Assembly (NCBI GenBank): GCA_036562765.1
Contig: DATCJO010000184.1
Span: 1-64,000 of the forward strand
Origin: JAAYFT01 sp036562765
GTDB lineage: Bacteria > Bacillota > Clostridia > Tissierellales > Tissierellaceae
Length of the DNA stretch: 64,000 bases
Reading direction: 5' to 3'
Position 1 is the first letter of the stretch; each line of letters begins with the position of its first letter. A program made the position numbers and the translations under genes. Of the stretch, positions 16,617-25,451 are shown piece by piece. The notes beneath the pieces were generated by a model. The model was not told the origin of the DNA and did not search any database. It saw nothing but the letters and a program-made list of their open reading frames with translations.

Positions 16617-17867
16617 ATGATGGAAAATGTATTTGGTAAAGTTTTGTCTAAGGAAGCATCTTTCCTAGACAGGTCAAAAAAGGTTGTTTTAGCACTTCAA
16701 CATCTTGTCGCCATGTTTGGCGCCACAGTTTTAGTTCCAATTCTAACTGGTTTAAATCCCTCTATAGCTCTTTTTACCGCAGGTCTTGGGACTCTGATAT
16801 TCCACGCTTGCACAAAAGGAAAAGTTCCTGTATTTTTAGGTTCATCCTTCGCGTTTATCCCCGTAATTTTAACTGTTAAAGAATTATATAACGGTGATTT
16901 GGCTTATGCCCAAGGTGGCATGGTGGTAGCAGGGTTAATCTATGTAGTGATAGCATTCTTAATAAAGAAAATAGGCGTTGAAAAGATACAAAAATACCTT
17001 GCACCTCAAGTTGTAGGGCCAATGATTATAATTATTGGTATGAATCTACTACCTACAGCAATTGGCATGGCAAAGGAAAACTTATTAGTTGCAGGAATCA
17101 CATTGGGACTGGCACTTTTAATAAACTTTAAAGGCAAGGGATTTATAAAGCAGCTATCAATCTTAATAGCTGTTGCAGTTGGATATCTAATTTCATTAAG
17201 AATAGGGCTTGTAAATATAGAACTTGTTAAAGAAGCTAAATTATTTGACATGCCACCATTTAGATTGCCAAAGTTTGACTTTGGTGCCATAGCAATAATT
17301 GCACCAGTAGTGCTGGCGGTATTTATGGAACATTTAGGGGATATAACTACAAATGGACAAATAGTAGGGAAAAATTTCATAGAAGACCCTGGTTTAAATA
17401 GGACATTAACAGGCGATGGATTGGCAACAGCAGTTGCAGCATTTCTAGGAGGCCCTGCAAATACAACCTATAGCGAAAATACTGGCGTACTAGCTATAAC
17501 AAAAAATTATGACCCATCAATTTTAAGGTTATCAGCAGTATTTGCAATGTGTTTGGGATTTATCTCAAAAATAGGTGCTGTTCTACAATCTATACCTACT
17601 GCTGTAATGGGTGGAATATCAGTAATGTTATTTAGCATGATATCACTGATAGGGGTAAAGACCATTAAGAACAACAAAGTGGAATATAACTGGAAGAATA
17701 TTCTAATAATGGCTGTTATGCTAGTCTTAGGATTAGGTGGAGATTTTCTATCCTCTAAACTTGGGTTCACAATTGGAATACCTATTAATGATACTGTAAG
17801 CATAACTGGAATGAGCTTTGCAGCTATAGTGGGGATTATATTAAATGCCATATTAAATAGAAAATAG
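16617..17867 (+). CDS. uraA: uracil permease (NCS2 family)
   Basis: A 416-residue integral membrane protein of the nucleobase-cation symporter-2 family, importing uracil with protons for salvage into UMP. About 14 hydrophobic segments are visible from HLVAMFGATVLVPI onward. The family signature region FMEHLGDITTNGQ with the following GDGLATAVAAFLGGPANTTYSENTGV is intact, including the substrate-contacting Glu/His region. It is a monocistronic unit with its own promoter and terminator. A PyrR-type hairpin covers the ribosome binding site, which supports uracil rather than xanthine as substrate. ATG 16617 fits the AAGGAG spacing; ATG 16620 is also possible. Also known as pyrP. Confidence 0.93.
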   Translation: MMENVFGKVLSKEASFLDRSKKVVLALQHLVAMFGATVLVPILTGLNPSIALFTAGLGTLIFHACTKGKVPVFLGSSFAFIPVILTVKELYNGDLAYAQGGMVVAGLIYVVIAFLIKKIGVEKIQKYLAPQVVGPMIIIIGMNLLPTAIGMAKENLLVAGITLGLALLINFKGKGFIKQLSILIAVAVGYLISLRIGLVNIELVKEAKLFDMPPFRLPKFDFGAIAIIAPVVLAVFMEHLGDITTNGQIVGKNFIEDPGLNRTLTGDGLATAVAAFLGGPANTTYSENTGVLAITKNYDPSILRLSAVFAMCLGFISKIGAVLQSIPTAVMGGISVMLFSMISLIGVKTIKNNKVEYNWKNILIMAVMLVLGLGGDFLSSKLGFTIGIPINDTVSITGMSFAAIVGIILNAILNRK

Positions 17868-17880
17868 GAAGTAGAAATTA

Positions 17881-17905
17881 AGGCCTACCTAAGGGTAGGC
17901 TTTTA
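17881..17905 (+). terminator. terminator of the uracil permease gene
   Basis: Stem GCCTACC / GGTAGGC with loop CTAAG-type, followed by TTTT, 15 bases after the stop codon. Confidence 0.85.
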
Positions 17906-18046
17906 TAATTATTGGACAAAATAATATAAAAGTTATAAAATATTTATATTGAATTTATAGATTGTGGAAACTAATTTGCAACTGACCATGATTTTGAACA
18001 TATTTAGGATTAAATGTAGCAGTTAATTTATATAGATGGGGGAAGA

Positions 18047-19342
18047 ATGATGATTGGAATAAAGAGGAAGCTAATAGAGTTAGAAGAAAATAATAAAAAA
18101 ATAAATGTGGCTATAGTTGGTGCAGGTTTAATGGGAAAAGGGCTAGTCAGTCAGATGATGCTTATTAAAGGCATGAAGCCTGCACTTGTAATAAGCAATA
18201 AAATATCAGATGCAGTAGAGGCTTATACATTGGCAGGAGTTCCTAAAGAGGATATAGTAATAGCCAATAACCTTAGTGAAATTAATATTGCATTGGAAAG
18301 GAACAAATATGTAGCTTGTGATAATTCTGATTTTGCTGCAAATGCAAATCTCATAGATGTTGTTGTTGATGCCACTGGGGTTCCAAATGCAGGAGCTAAA
18401 ATAGCAGTTGATTCCATAGAAAATAGGAAGCATATTATTATGTTAAATGTTGAGGCAGACGTTGTTGTAGGACCAGTACTTAACAAAATGGCAAAAAAAG
18501 CTGGAGTGGTATATTCAGGGTCAGCTGGAGATGAACCTGGAGCTGTTATGGAAATCTATGATTTTGCAGTAGCTACTGGTTTTGAAGTATTAGCCATAGG
18601 AAAAGGGAAAAATAACCCAATGGACTATGATGCAACTCCAGATTCTGTAAGGGAGCAGGCACTGAAGTCTAAATTAAAGCCCCTTAGACTATCATCATTT
18701 GTTGATGGTACTAATACGATGGTAGAAATGGCAGCCATGGCAAATGCCACAGGGTTTATACCTGATATTCCAGGAGGACATGGGCCAACTGCAACTGTTG
18801 AAGAACTTCCTAAAATCTTTAGTTTAAAGGAAGAAGGAGGAATATTAAACAAGTACAAAATAGTTGATTATGCCCATGGTGTAGCCCCAGGAGTGTTTGC
18901 GATAGTCACAACTTCTTCACCCCTAGTACATCATGAAATGAGATTTTTGAAAATGGGAGATGGCCCAAACTATGTTCTTTACAGGCCATATCATTTAACA
19001 AACTTGGAAACCCCCATTTCCATTGCAAGGGCTTACTTCTACAATGAGCCAACTATTGTACCTATGCTTGATAGGCCTGTAGCAGAAGTAGTGGCAGTAG
19101 CTAAGAAAGATTTAAAAAAGGGAGACAGGTTTGATGGAATAGGTGAATATACTGTATTAGGTAAAATTTTCACCTATGAAGAGGCAAAGGAAAAGAATTT
19201 AGTACCAATAGGTTTAATCAACAATAAAGCAATAGCAAAAGTTGATATAAAGAAAGGCCAATTAATTACTTACGATATGATAGAATTAGATACAACTACT
19301 GAAATATACAAACTTAGGCAGCTTCAGGAAAAGGGAATTTAG
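18047..19342 (+). CDS. NAD(P)-dependent oxidoreductase with C-terminal SAF domain (COG4091, homoserine dehydrogenase-like)
   Basis: 431 residues. The N-terminal Rossmann fold is obvious (VAIVGAGLMGKGLVSQ, about residues 25-40), followed by a conserved DATG (VVVDATGVPNAG) and a GSAGDEPGAVMEI segment. The last ~80 residues form a SAF domain (VAVAKKDLKKGDRFDGIGEYTV..KKGQLITYDM) as in antifreeze/FlgA/sugar-acid enzymes. The family is catalogued as predicted homoserine dehydrogenase (COG4091), but it lacks the ACT and threonine-pathway context; members are more likely to act on sugar acids or related diols. The gene stands alone here, so context does not reveal the substrate. GGGGGAAG precedes ATG 18047. 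Confidence 0.85.
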   Translation: MMIGIKRKLIELEENNKKINVAIVGAGLMGKGLVSQMMLIKGMKPALVISNKISDAVEAYTLAGVPKEDIVIANNLSEINIALERNKYVACDNSDFAANANLIDVVVDATGVPNAGAKIAVDSIENRKHIIMLNVEADVVVGPVLNKMAKKAGVVYSGSAGDEPGAVMEIYDFAVATGFEVLAIGKGKNNPMDYDATPDSVREQALKSKLKPLRLSSFVDGTNTMVEMAAMANATGFIPDIPGGHGPTATVEELPKIFSLKEEGGILNKYKIVDYAHGVAPGVFAIVTTSSPLVHHEMRFLKMGDGPNYVLYRPYHLTNLETPISIARAYFYNEPTIVPMLDRPVAEVVAVAKKDLKKGDRFDGIGEYTVLGKIFTYEEAKEKNLVPIGLINNKAIAKVDIKKGQLITYDMIELDTTTEIYKLRQLQEKGI

Positions 19343-19382
19343 TTAGTGCTTAATATTGTTGATTTTTTGCTGAATTTATGGC

Positions 19383-19411
19383 TTGACAATATATTGTAAT
19401 TTGGTTATATT
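19383..19411 (+). promoter_or_regulatory. promoter of the T-box/ileS transcript
   Basis: TTGACA (19383-19388), 17-base spacer, TATATT (19406-19411), about 25 bases before the start of T-box stem I. Confidence 0.7.
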
Positions 19412-19429
19412 ATTATACAAGTTAAAAAA

Positions 19430-19674
19430 ATGCTATGATAGGGACAGTAGCAAAGTAAATTTATCACAGAGAGATAATCGCTTGGTGAGAGATTATCATA
19501 AATTGCTTTGTGAAGATCACCCTGGAGCATAATACCTGAACTTTAAGTAGGGTATTACGGTTAGCACCGTTAAAACTATTGAGTGACAAGAAGTATTTTA
19601 CTTCTTGTAAAGTGGGTGGTACCGCGGAAATTTTCGTCCCTAAGTCTTTGGCTTAGGGATTAATTTTTATAACT
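19430..19674 (+). promoter_or_regulatory. T-box riboswitch, isoleucine specific
   Basis: A complete T-box leader. Stem I starts near 19430 with GGGACAGTAG (the AGTA loop-E strand), has the AGAGA/GGTGAGAG distal loops, and GAAG-ATC-ACC in the specifier loop. The specifier codon at 19516-19518 reads ATC, isoleucine. The T-box proper, AGTGGGTGGTACCGCGG, is at 19611-19627. The competing terminator (TCCCTAAG...CTTAGGGA then T-rich) lies at about 19637-19672. Uncharged tRNA-Ile would stabilise the antiterminator and switch on ileS, which fits the downstream gene exactly. Confidence 0.95.
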
Positions 19675-19730
19675 AAGTAATTATTTGTTTACTCATAGAT
19701 AAGCAAAAATACAATAGAAAGGATGAGAGC

Positions 19731-22700
19731 GTGAAAAAGTTCAAAGAATTATCAACTGAACCTGTAAGTATAAGGGAACAAAAAATAAGCGAATACTGGA
19801 AGCAAATAGATTTGTTGCACAAATCTGTAAGTTCTAGGGAAAATGGTAAACCCTATATCTTCTATGAAGGACCTCCAACAGCTAATGGGAAACCAGGTAT
19901 CCATCACGTAATGGCTAGAACCCTTAAGGATTTAACATGCAGGTATAAAACAATGAAGGGCTATCAAGTAAAGAGAAAAGCTGGCTGGGATACCCATGGA
20001 CTACCTGTTGAGATTGAAGTTGAAAAGAAATTAAACTTAAAGAATAAGCAAGAAATAGAAAAGTATGGAATTGAAGAATTCAATAGGCAATGTAGGGAAT
20101 CTGTTTTCCAATATGAAAAGCTATGGAGAGAAATGACTGAAAGAATGGCTTATCTAATCGATTTGGACCATCCATATATAACACTTGACAACGATTATAT
20201 TGAATCCGTTTGGTGGATATTGGATAAGTTCTTTAAAGAAGGCTTAATCTATGAAGGCCACAAGATATTGCCATATTGTCCAAGGTGTGGGACAGGTCTA
20301 GCTAGCCATGAAGTAGCACAAGGATATGAAGAAATCAAAACAGACACAGTTGTTGTTAAGTTTAAGCTAAAGGGTAAAGATGAATACTTTTTGGCATGGA
20401 CTACTACTCCATGGACATTGCCATCTAATGTCAGCTTAACTGTTAATCCAGAAGTAGATTATGTTAAAGTAAAGCAAAATGAAGAAATCTATTACTTAGC
20501 TAAAGCATTAGCAGATAAGGTATTAGGAAATGATTATGAAATATTGGAAGAAATGAAAGGAAAGGACTTAGAATTTATAGAATACGAACAGTTAATTCCA
20601 TTTATAAAAGTGGAAGGAAAGGCGTTTTATGTTACTGTAGCTGATTATGTAACTACAGAAGATGGTACAGGAATAGTTCATACTGCACCTGCTTTTGGTG
20701 AAGACGACTATAATACAGGTATGAGATATAATTTGCCTGTTGTCAAGCCAGTATCTGAAGAAGGCAAGTTTACAGATACTATTTGGAAAGGCAAGTTTGT
20801 AATGGATGCTGACCCAGATATAATTCAATGGTTGAAGCAAGAAGGAAAATTATATAAGAAGGAAAAAATAGTTCACAATTATCCTCACTGCTGGAGATGT
20901 AAGACTCCACTACTATATTATGCAAAACCATCATGGTACATTGAAATAACAAAACTAAAGGAACAACTAATAAAAAATAATAATGAAGTTAACTGGTATC
21001 CAGCATTCGTAGGTGAAAAGAGGTTTGGTAACTGGTTAGAAAACTTAAACGACTGGGCTATTTCAAGGTCAAGATATTGGGGGACTCCTTTACCAATATG
21101 GAGATGTAATGACTGTGGCCATGTAACAAGTGTTGGTTCAAGGAAGGAATTAGTTGAAAGAGCCATAGAAGATATTGACATGGATATAGAACTTCACAGA
21201 CCTTATGTAGATAAAGTCCATCTAAGATGTGAAAAATGCGGTGGCATAATGACAAGAGAAAAAGATGTAATAGATGTATGGTTTGACAGCGGTGCTATGC
21301 CATTTGCACAACATCACTATCCATTTGAACATAAAGATGACTTTGACACATTGTTCCCAGCAGACTTCATCTGTGAAGGAATAGACCAAACTAGAGGCTG
21401 GTTCTATTCACTATTAGCTATATCAACATTTGTAACAGGAAAGTCACCATATAAAAATGTACTTGTAAACGATTTGGTACTAGACAAAGATGGCAAAAAG
21501 ATGTCTAAGTCAAGGGGTAACACAGTTGACCCATTTGAGTTGTTTGATAAATTCGGTGCAGATGTCCTAAGATGGTATTTAATCTATGTTTCACCACCAT
21601 GGACTCCAACAAGGTTTGACGTTGAAGGACTAAAGGAAGTAGAAAGCAAATTCTTTAGGTCTTTAAGGAATGTATATAATTTCTTCTCACTATATGCTAA
21701 TACAGACGAAATTGACCCAAGGGAATTCTTCATTGAGTATAAAGATAGGCCTGAAATAGACAGGTGGATTTTGTCAAAATACAACAGCCTAGTTAAATCT
21801 GTAAATGAAAATATGGAAATATTTGAATTAACTAAGGTAGTTCGCGACATCCAAGAATTTGTTATAGAAGACTTGTCAAACTGGTATATTAGAAGAAATA
21901 GAAGGAGATTCTGGTCAACAGAATTTGATGATGATAAGAAAGCTGTTTATAATACAACATACGAAATACTTGTTGGAATATGTAAGTTAGTAGCACCATT
22001 TGTACCATTTATTTCCGAGGAAATATATCAAAACTTGACAGGCGAAGAATCAGTACACCTAGCATATTATCCAGAGCCAAATTTAAGTTTAATTGATAAG
22101 GAATTAGAAGAAAAGATGGATTTAGTAAGGAATCTAGTTGCTTTAGGCCGTGCATCTAGAGAAGCAGTAAAGATTAAAGTAAGGCAGCCATTAAGGGAAG
22201 TACTAATAGATGGAAAATATGAAGAACAAATAAAGGATTTAGTATCTCTAATCAAAGAAGAGTTAAATGTTAAAAATGTAGTATTTGAAAAAGACCTATC
22301 AGAATTTATGAATTTCACATTGAAGCCAAATTACAAGGTTGCTGGGCCAATTTTAGGCAAAAAAATAAAATCCTTTGCAAAGGCATTAAATGAAATAGAT
22401 GCTCATGAAGCAGTTCATAAACTAGAAAGCGAAGGGAAACTTGTAATAAACCTTGATGGTGAAGATACAGAAATATTGAAGGATTATGTATTAATCACCA
22501 TAACAGCAAAAGAAGGATTCGATGTAGCTATGGAAAACAACTTGTTTGTAATTCTAGACACTACATTGACTCCAGAACTAATCAATGAAGGATATGCAAG
22601 GGAATTCATATCTAAGGTTCAACAAATGAGAAAGAATAATGGATATGAAATATTGGATAATATAAATATCTATTACGATGGCTCTGACGAGATTAAAGAA

Positions 22701-22838
22701 GCTATTGATGAATATGAAGATTACATCAAATCAGAAACTCTTGCAAAATCAATAATAAGGATAAAAGATGATACTTTAGAAAAAGTAGACTTAAATGGCC
22801 AAATGACAGGAATTAGGATAGAAAAAATAGAGGAATAA
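19731..22838 (+). CDS. ileS: isoleucyl-tRNA synthetase, type 2 (IleRS2), with altered HIGH motif GIHH
   Basis: A 1035-residue class Ia aminoacyl-tRNA synthetase charging tRNA-Ile. Length, the PPTANG start and the WDTHGLPVE motif mark it as the type-2 (eukaryote-like, mupirocin-tolerant) form. The KMSKS loop is intact at residues 590-594. The editing CP1 domain (TTPWTLPSN, GTGIVHTAPAFGEDD) is complete. The HIGH motif reads G56-I57-H58-H59 instead of H-x-G-H: His and Gly are swapped, a change reported for a subset of IleRS2 with very strong mupirocin resistance. The GTG start at 19731 follows AAAGGATGAG; no ATG is near. It is controlled by the Ile T-box and ends with a terminator. Confidence 0.97.
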   Translation: MKKFKELSTEPVSIREQKISEYWKQIDLLHKSVSSRENGKPYIFYEGPPTANGKPGIHHVMARTLKDLTCRYKTMKGYQVKRKAGWDTHGLPVEIEVEKKLNLKNKQEIEKYGIEEFNRQCRESVFQYEKLWREMTERMAYLIDLDHPYITLDNDYIESVWWILDKFFKEGLIYEGHKILPYCPRCGTGLASHEVAQGYEEIKTDTVVVKFKLKGKDEYFLAWTTTPWTLPSNVSLTVNPEVDYVKVKQNEEIYYLAKALADKVLGNDYEILEEMKGKDLEFIEYEQLIPFIKVEGKAFYVTVADYVTTEDGTGIVHTAPAFGEDDYNTGMRYNLPVVKPVSEEGKFTDTIWKGKFVMDADPDIIQWLKQEGKLYKKEKIVHNYPHCWRCKTPLLYYAKPSWYIEITKLKEQLIKNNNEVNWYPAFVGEKRFGNWLENLNDWAISRSRYWGTPLPIWRCNDCGHVTSVGSRKELVERAIEDIDMDIELHRPYVDKVHLRCEKCGGIMTREKDVIDVWFDSGAMPFAQHHYPFEHKDDFDTLFPADFICEGIDQTRGWFYSLLAISTFVTGKSPYKNVLVNDLVLDKDGKKMSKSRGNTVDPFELFDKFGADVLRWYLIYVSPPWTPTRFDVEGLKEVESKFFRSLRNVYNFFSLYANTDEIDPREFFIEYKDRPEIDRWILSKYNSLVKSVNENMEIFELTKVVRDIQEFVIEDLSNWYIRRNRRRFWSTEFDDDKKAVYNTTYEILVGICKLVAPFVPFISEEIYQNLTGEESVHLAYYPEPNLSLIDKELEEKMDLVRNLVALGRASREAVKIKVRQPLREVLIDGKYEEQIKDLVSLIKEELNVKNVVFEKDLSEFMNFTLKPNYKVAGPILGKKIKSFAKALNEIDAHEAVHKLESEGKLVINLDGEDTEILKDYVLITITAKEGFDVAMENNLFVILDTTLTPELINEGYAREFISKVQQMRKNNGYEILDNINIYYDGSDEIKEAIDEYEDYIKSETLAKSIIRIKDDTLEKVDLNGQMTGIRIEKIEE

Positions 22839-22847
22839 TGCTTAAAA

Positions 22848-22877
22848 GGTAGACAGGATAATCTGTCTACTTTTTTT
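22848..22877 (+). terminator. ileS terminator
   Basis: Stem GGTAGACAG / CTGTCTAC with loop GATAAT and a run of seven T, 10 bases after the ileS stop. Confidence 0.93.
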
Positions 22878-23087
22878 GATAGCATATATAAAGTGTAGAC
22901 TTAAAAAGTAAAAAGATAAATATTTATGGAATTAAATAATTGTATAAAGACTAAATTTAAAATTCTTTATGTTGGATAAAAATGTAATTTAACCCTATAT
23001 TAATTACATACAATTTAATCTTTTATTTTTGACTTCAAGTAAATAATTGGTATAAAATGGTTTTAAGTTTAAAAAGGAGTTGAAATC

Positions 23088-23468
23088 ATGGAATTCTGGA
23101 TATTTATGATGATTGTGACTTTGCTAATGCCATTAAGCATGGTTATAATTGGTGCATATTTTCGAAAGAGGGCACCAAAGAGGATTAATTATTTTTATGG
23201 TTATAGAACAACAATGTCTATGAAAAACAAAGATACTTGGGAATTTGCCCATCATTATTTTGGAAATTTATGGGTCAAATGGGGACTAATTACTTTAATT
23301 ATTACATTTATTGCAATGCTAGTAGTGTTAGGCAAGGATGATAGCACAGTTGGTATTTTGGTCGTTATTCTTATAATTATTCAATCTGTTCCAATGATAG
23401 GGGCTATAATAGCAACAGAAAGGGCATTAAGGGAACATTTTGATAAGGATGGAAACAGGAAAATGTGA
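23088..23468 (+). CDS. SdpI/YhfL family membrane protein
   Basis: 126 residues with three hydrophobic segments (residues about 3-24, 62-82, 88-110). The family hallmark GYRTTMSMKNKDTWEFAH follows the first segment. Members of this family include B. subtilis SdpI, which gives immunity to the SdpC toxin, but most are stand-alone proteins of unknown role. There is no toxin-like gene or sdpR-like regulator next to it here. AAAAGGAG sits 8 bases before ATG 23088. The gene is flanked by A+T-rich spacers and appears monocistronic. The family assignment is good; an immunity role is only a possibility. Confidence 0.85.
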   Translation: MEFWIFMMIVTLLMPLSMVIIGAYFRKRAPKRINYFYGYRTTMSMKNKDTWEFAHHYFGNLWVKWGLITLIITFIAMLVVLGKDDSTVGILVVILIIIQSVPMIGAIIATERALREHFDKDGNRKM

Positions 23469-23765
23469 TAAGGTTTTAAGAAATAATTTTCAATTATTAT
23501 GAAGCTTATGTATTGATTTCTGTATTGAGTTTTTCAATATTACAAAGAGAAATATTTTAAACCAGCTATTAATTTGGATTGTATTTCATCTCAATATTTA
23601 TTAAAGAACTTAATTACAATAGAAAAAATTGAATTTCAATGTTAATGACATTAAAATTTTATAAAAGATTATTCCCCTTAACGAAAAAGCGTTATTATAT
23701 TTTTAGATAATAATTTTATAAAAGTCTGAAGAGTTAAAAATTAAAAAAAAAGCATTTTTGATAAA
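23469..23765. other. 300-bp A+T-rich intergenic stretch
   Basis: No coding frame. A short inverted repeat TTAACG/CGTTA occurs near 23678-23693 without a proper T run. Nothing else could be supported. Confidence 0.4.
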
Positions 23766-23778
23766 GAGGGGAAGGACA

Positions 23779-25188
23779 ATGAAAAAACTATCAATAGTTT
23801 TGGCATTAGTTCTTTTGCTCACAGCATGTACTGCTAATGTGAATAATATTGAAAAACAAAAAGATGAATCAACAACGACTACTGTTGAGAATGTGGAAAC
23901 TGAAACTAATAATGATTTAAGTAATAAATCAGTTAGTGATACCAATACTGGTAATGATGAAGAATATAATAATACATCGGAAGATACAGTAAACACATAC
24001 AATGTTGTTAAAGAATATACTACACCTGAAGGTTATAAAGTGATAGAGTATGAAGGTGGATATGCTACAACACTTTCTTCAGCTAATTCATTAGACATTG
24101 TTAAAACTCCTAATCCTTTAGATTTTAAAGAGATAGAAGGCAATCTTAAATTAGATGAATTGCCAGAAAACGGAGGAACAGAGTTTTTCCATGATTTAAG
24201 TTCTAGAGACTTATCCAGCATTGATTTGACAGATAAGCTGGATTATTTGTTAACAGCAGATTTTGATGATGACACAGTATGGCCAGATAGTCTTCCAAAA
24301 GAATTTGATATTGATAAAATTAAAGAATATGGAATGGATCCGGGGTTAGGAGTAAGGAAACTTCATGAAAAAGGCATTACAGGGAAGGGTGTTGGTATTG
24401 CAATAATAGACCAACCACTTTTGGTAAATCATGAAGAGTATAGGGACCAACTAAAATTATATGAGCAAATTCATATTTTAAAAGATGATAATACAGCAAG
24501 AATGCATGGTTCAGCAGTTGCTTCTATTGCAGTAGGTAAAAATGTAAGTGTAGCACCAGAGTCAGATTTATATTATATTGCTGCTGATTTCTATAGGGAA
24601 AATTTATATTGGGTTGCAGAAGCCATTGATAGGATTATTGAGATTAATAAGACACTGCCAGAAAATAAAAAGATACGTGTTATTTCAATTTCTATGGGAT
24701 TAAGTGATTCAGAGCTTAAAAATGTTGATTTAGTTAAAGAAGCTATGAAAAGAGCTGAAGATGAAGGAATATATACTATTGTAGTTGGCACTAAGGTTGG
24801 TGGTGGTTATGGTTTGGTTGGAGCTGGACGAAATCCATTGGATGACCCTAATGATTTAGATTCCTATACAAAAGGATATTTCTGGAGAGATGCTAGTTAT
24901 ACAGTTATTAAATATAATATATTAGTTTCTATGGACTGTAGGTGTGTAGCTAGTCCTACAGGAGAAAACAAATATGTCTTCTATTATTCAGGAGGTATGA
25001 GCTGGGTAGTACCATATGTTGCAGGAATGTATGCTCTATGCTGTCAAGTAAATCCTAATATTACACCAGGTGAATTTGCTAAAGCTGTACAAAGAACAGC
25101 TTCAAAAGTTATTTTTGATGATGGAAAAGAATACAACATCTTAAATCCAGAAGCATTAATAAATAGGATTAAAGAAATAAATAATTAA
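23779..25188 (+). CDS. S8 (subtilisin-like) serine protease lipoprotein with divergent motifs
   Basis: 469 residues. The lipoprotein signal ends in lipobox LLLTAC (Cys about residue 17), followed by a ~70-residue Asn/Thr/Glu-rich linker and a ~100-residue domain before the protease fold. Catalytic residues are present but in unusual settings: Asp211 in AIIDQPL (usual DTGI/V), His243 in MHGSAVASI (usual HGTHVAG) and Ser408 in GMSWVVPYVAG (usual GTSMAAPHVAG). The oxyanion Asn is not obvious at the expected place. It may be a membrane-anchored protease of narrow specificity or a degenerate one. I chose ATG 23779 behind GAGGGGAAGG, not the TTG at 23758. It is unrelated in layout to the giant proteases upstream. 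Confidence 0.85.
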   Translation: MKKLSIVLALVLLLTACTANVNNIEKQKDESTTTTVENVETETNNDLSNKSVSDTNTGNDEEYNNTSEDTVNTYNVVKEYTTPEGYKVIEYEGGYATTLSSANSLDIVKTPNPLDFKEIEGNLKLDELPENGGTEFFHDLSSRDLSSIDLTDKLDYLLTADFDDDTVWPDSLPKEFDIDKIKEYGMDPGLGVRKLHEKGITGKGVGIAIIDQPLLVNHEEYRDQLKLYEQIHILKDDNTARMHGSAVASIAVGKNVSVAPESDLYYIAADFYRENLYWVAEAIDRIIEINKTLPENKKIRVISISMGLSDSELKNVDLVKEAMKRAEDEGIYTIVVGTKVGGGYGLVGAGRNPLDDPNDLDSYTKGYFWRDASYTVIKYNILVSMDCRCVASPTGENKYVFYYSGGMSWVVPYVAGMYALCCQVNPNITPGEFAKAVQRTASKVIFDDGKEYNILNPEALINRIKEINN

Positions 25189-25278
25189 ACTACTATAGAT
25201 TAATTAAAAATCCTTTTAAATGTTTCCAAAACATTGTTCAAAAACTAGTGCTTGTTTAGGAAGAACAAATCTAGTTGT

Positions 25279-25322
25279 AGAAGATATAGATATAATAAAC
25301 ATCTATATCTTCTTTAATTTTA
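25279..25322 (+). terminator. terminator of the S8 lipoprotein gene
   Basis: A 13-bp perfect stem AGAAGATATAGAT / ATCTATATCTTCT with a nine-base loop and T-rich tail (TTAATTTT), 90 bases after the stop. Confidence 0.75.
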
Positions 25323-25451
25323 TAAGATAATTTTTATGTTAAGGAAACTTGCATTATTTTTATAAATATAATTCATTAAGAAGGTTTTTACATATTTTTG
25401 TAGAATAAAATATATAAGTTATTCTATTATTTTATCGGGAGGATAGGTAAT

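Noticed and set aside
23088..23468. SdpI as an immunity protein of a local SdpC-type toxin system
   Set aside because: No sdpC-, sdpA/B- or sdpR-like gene is near; the family is widespread without toxins.
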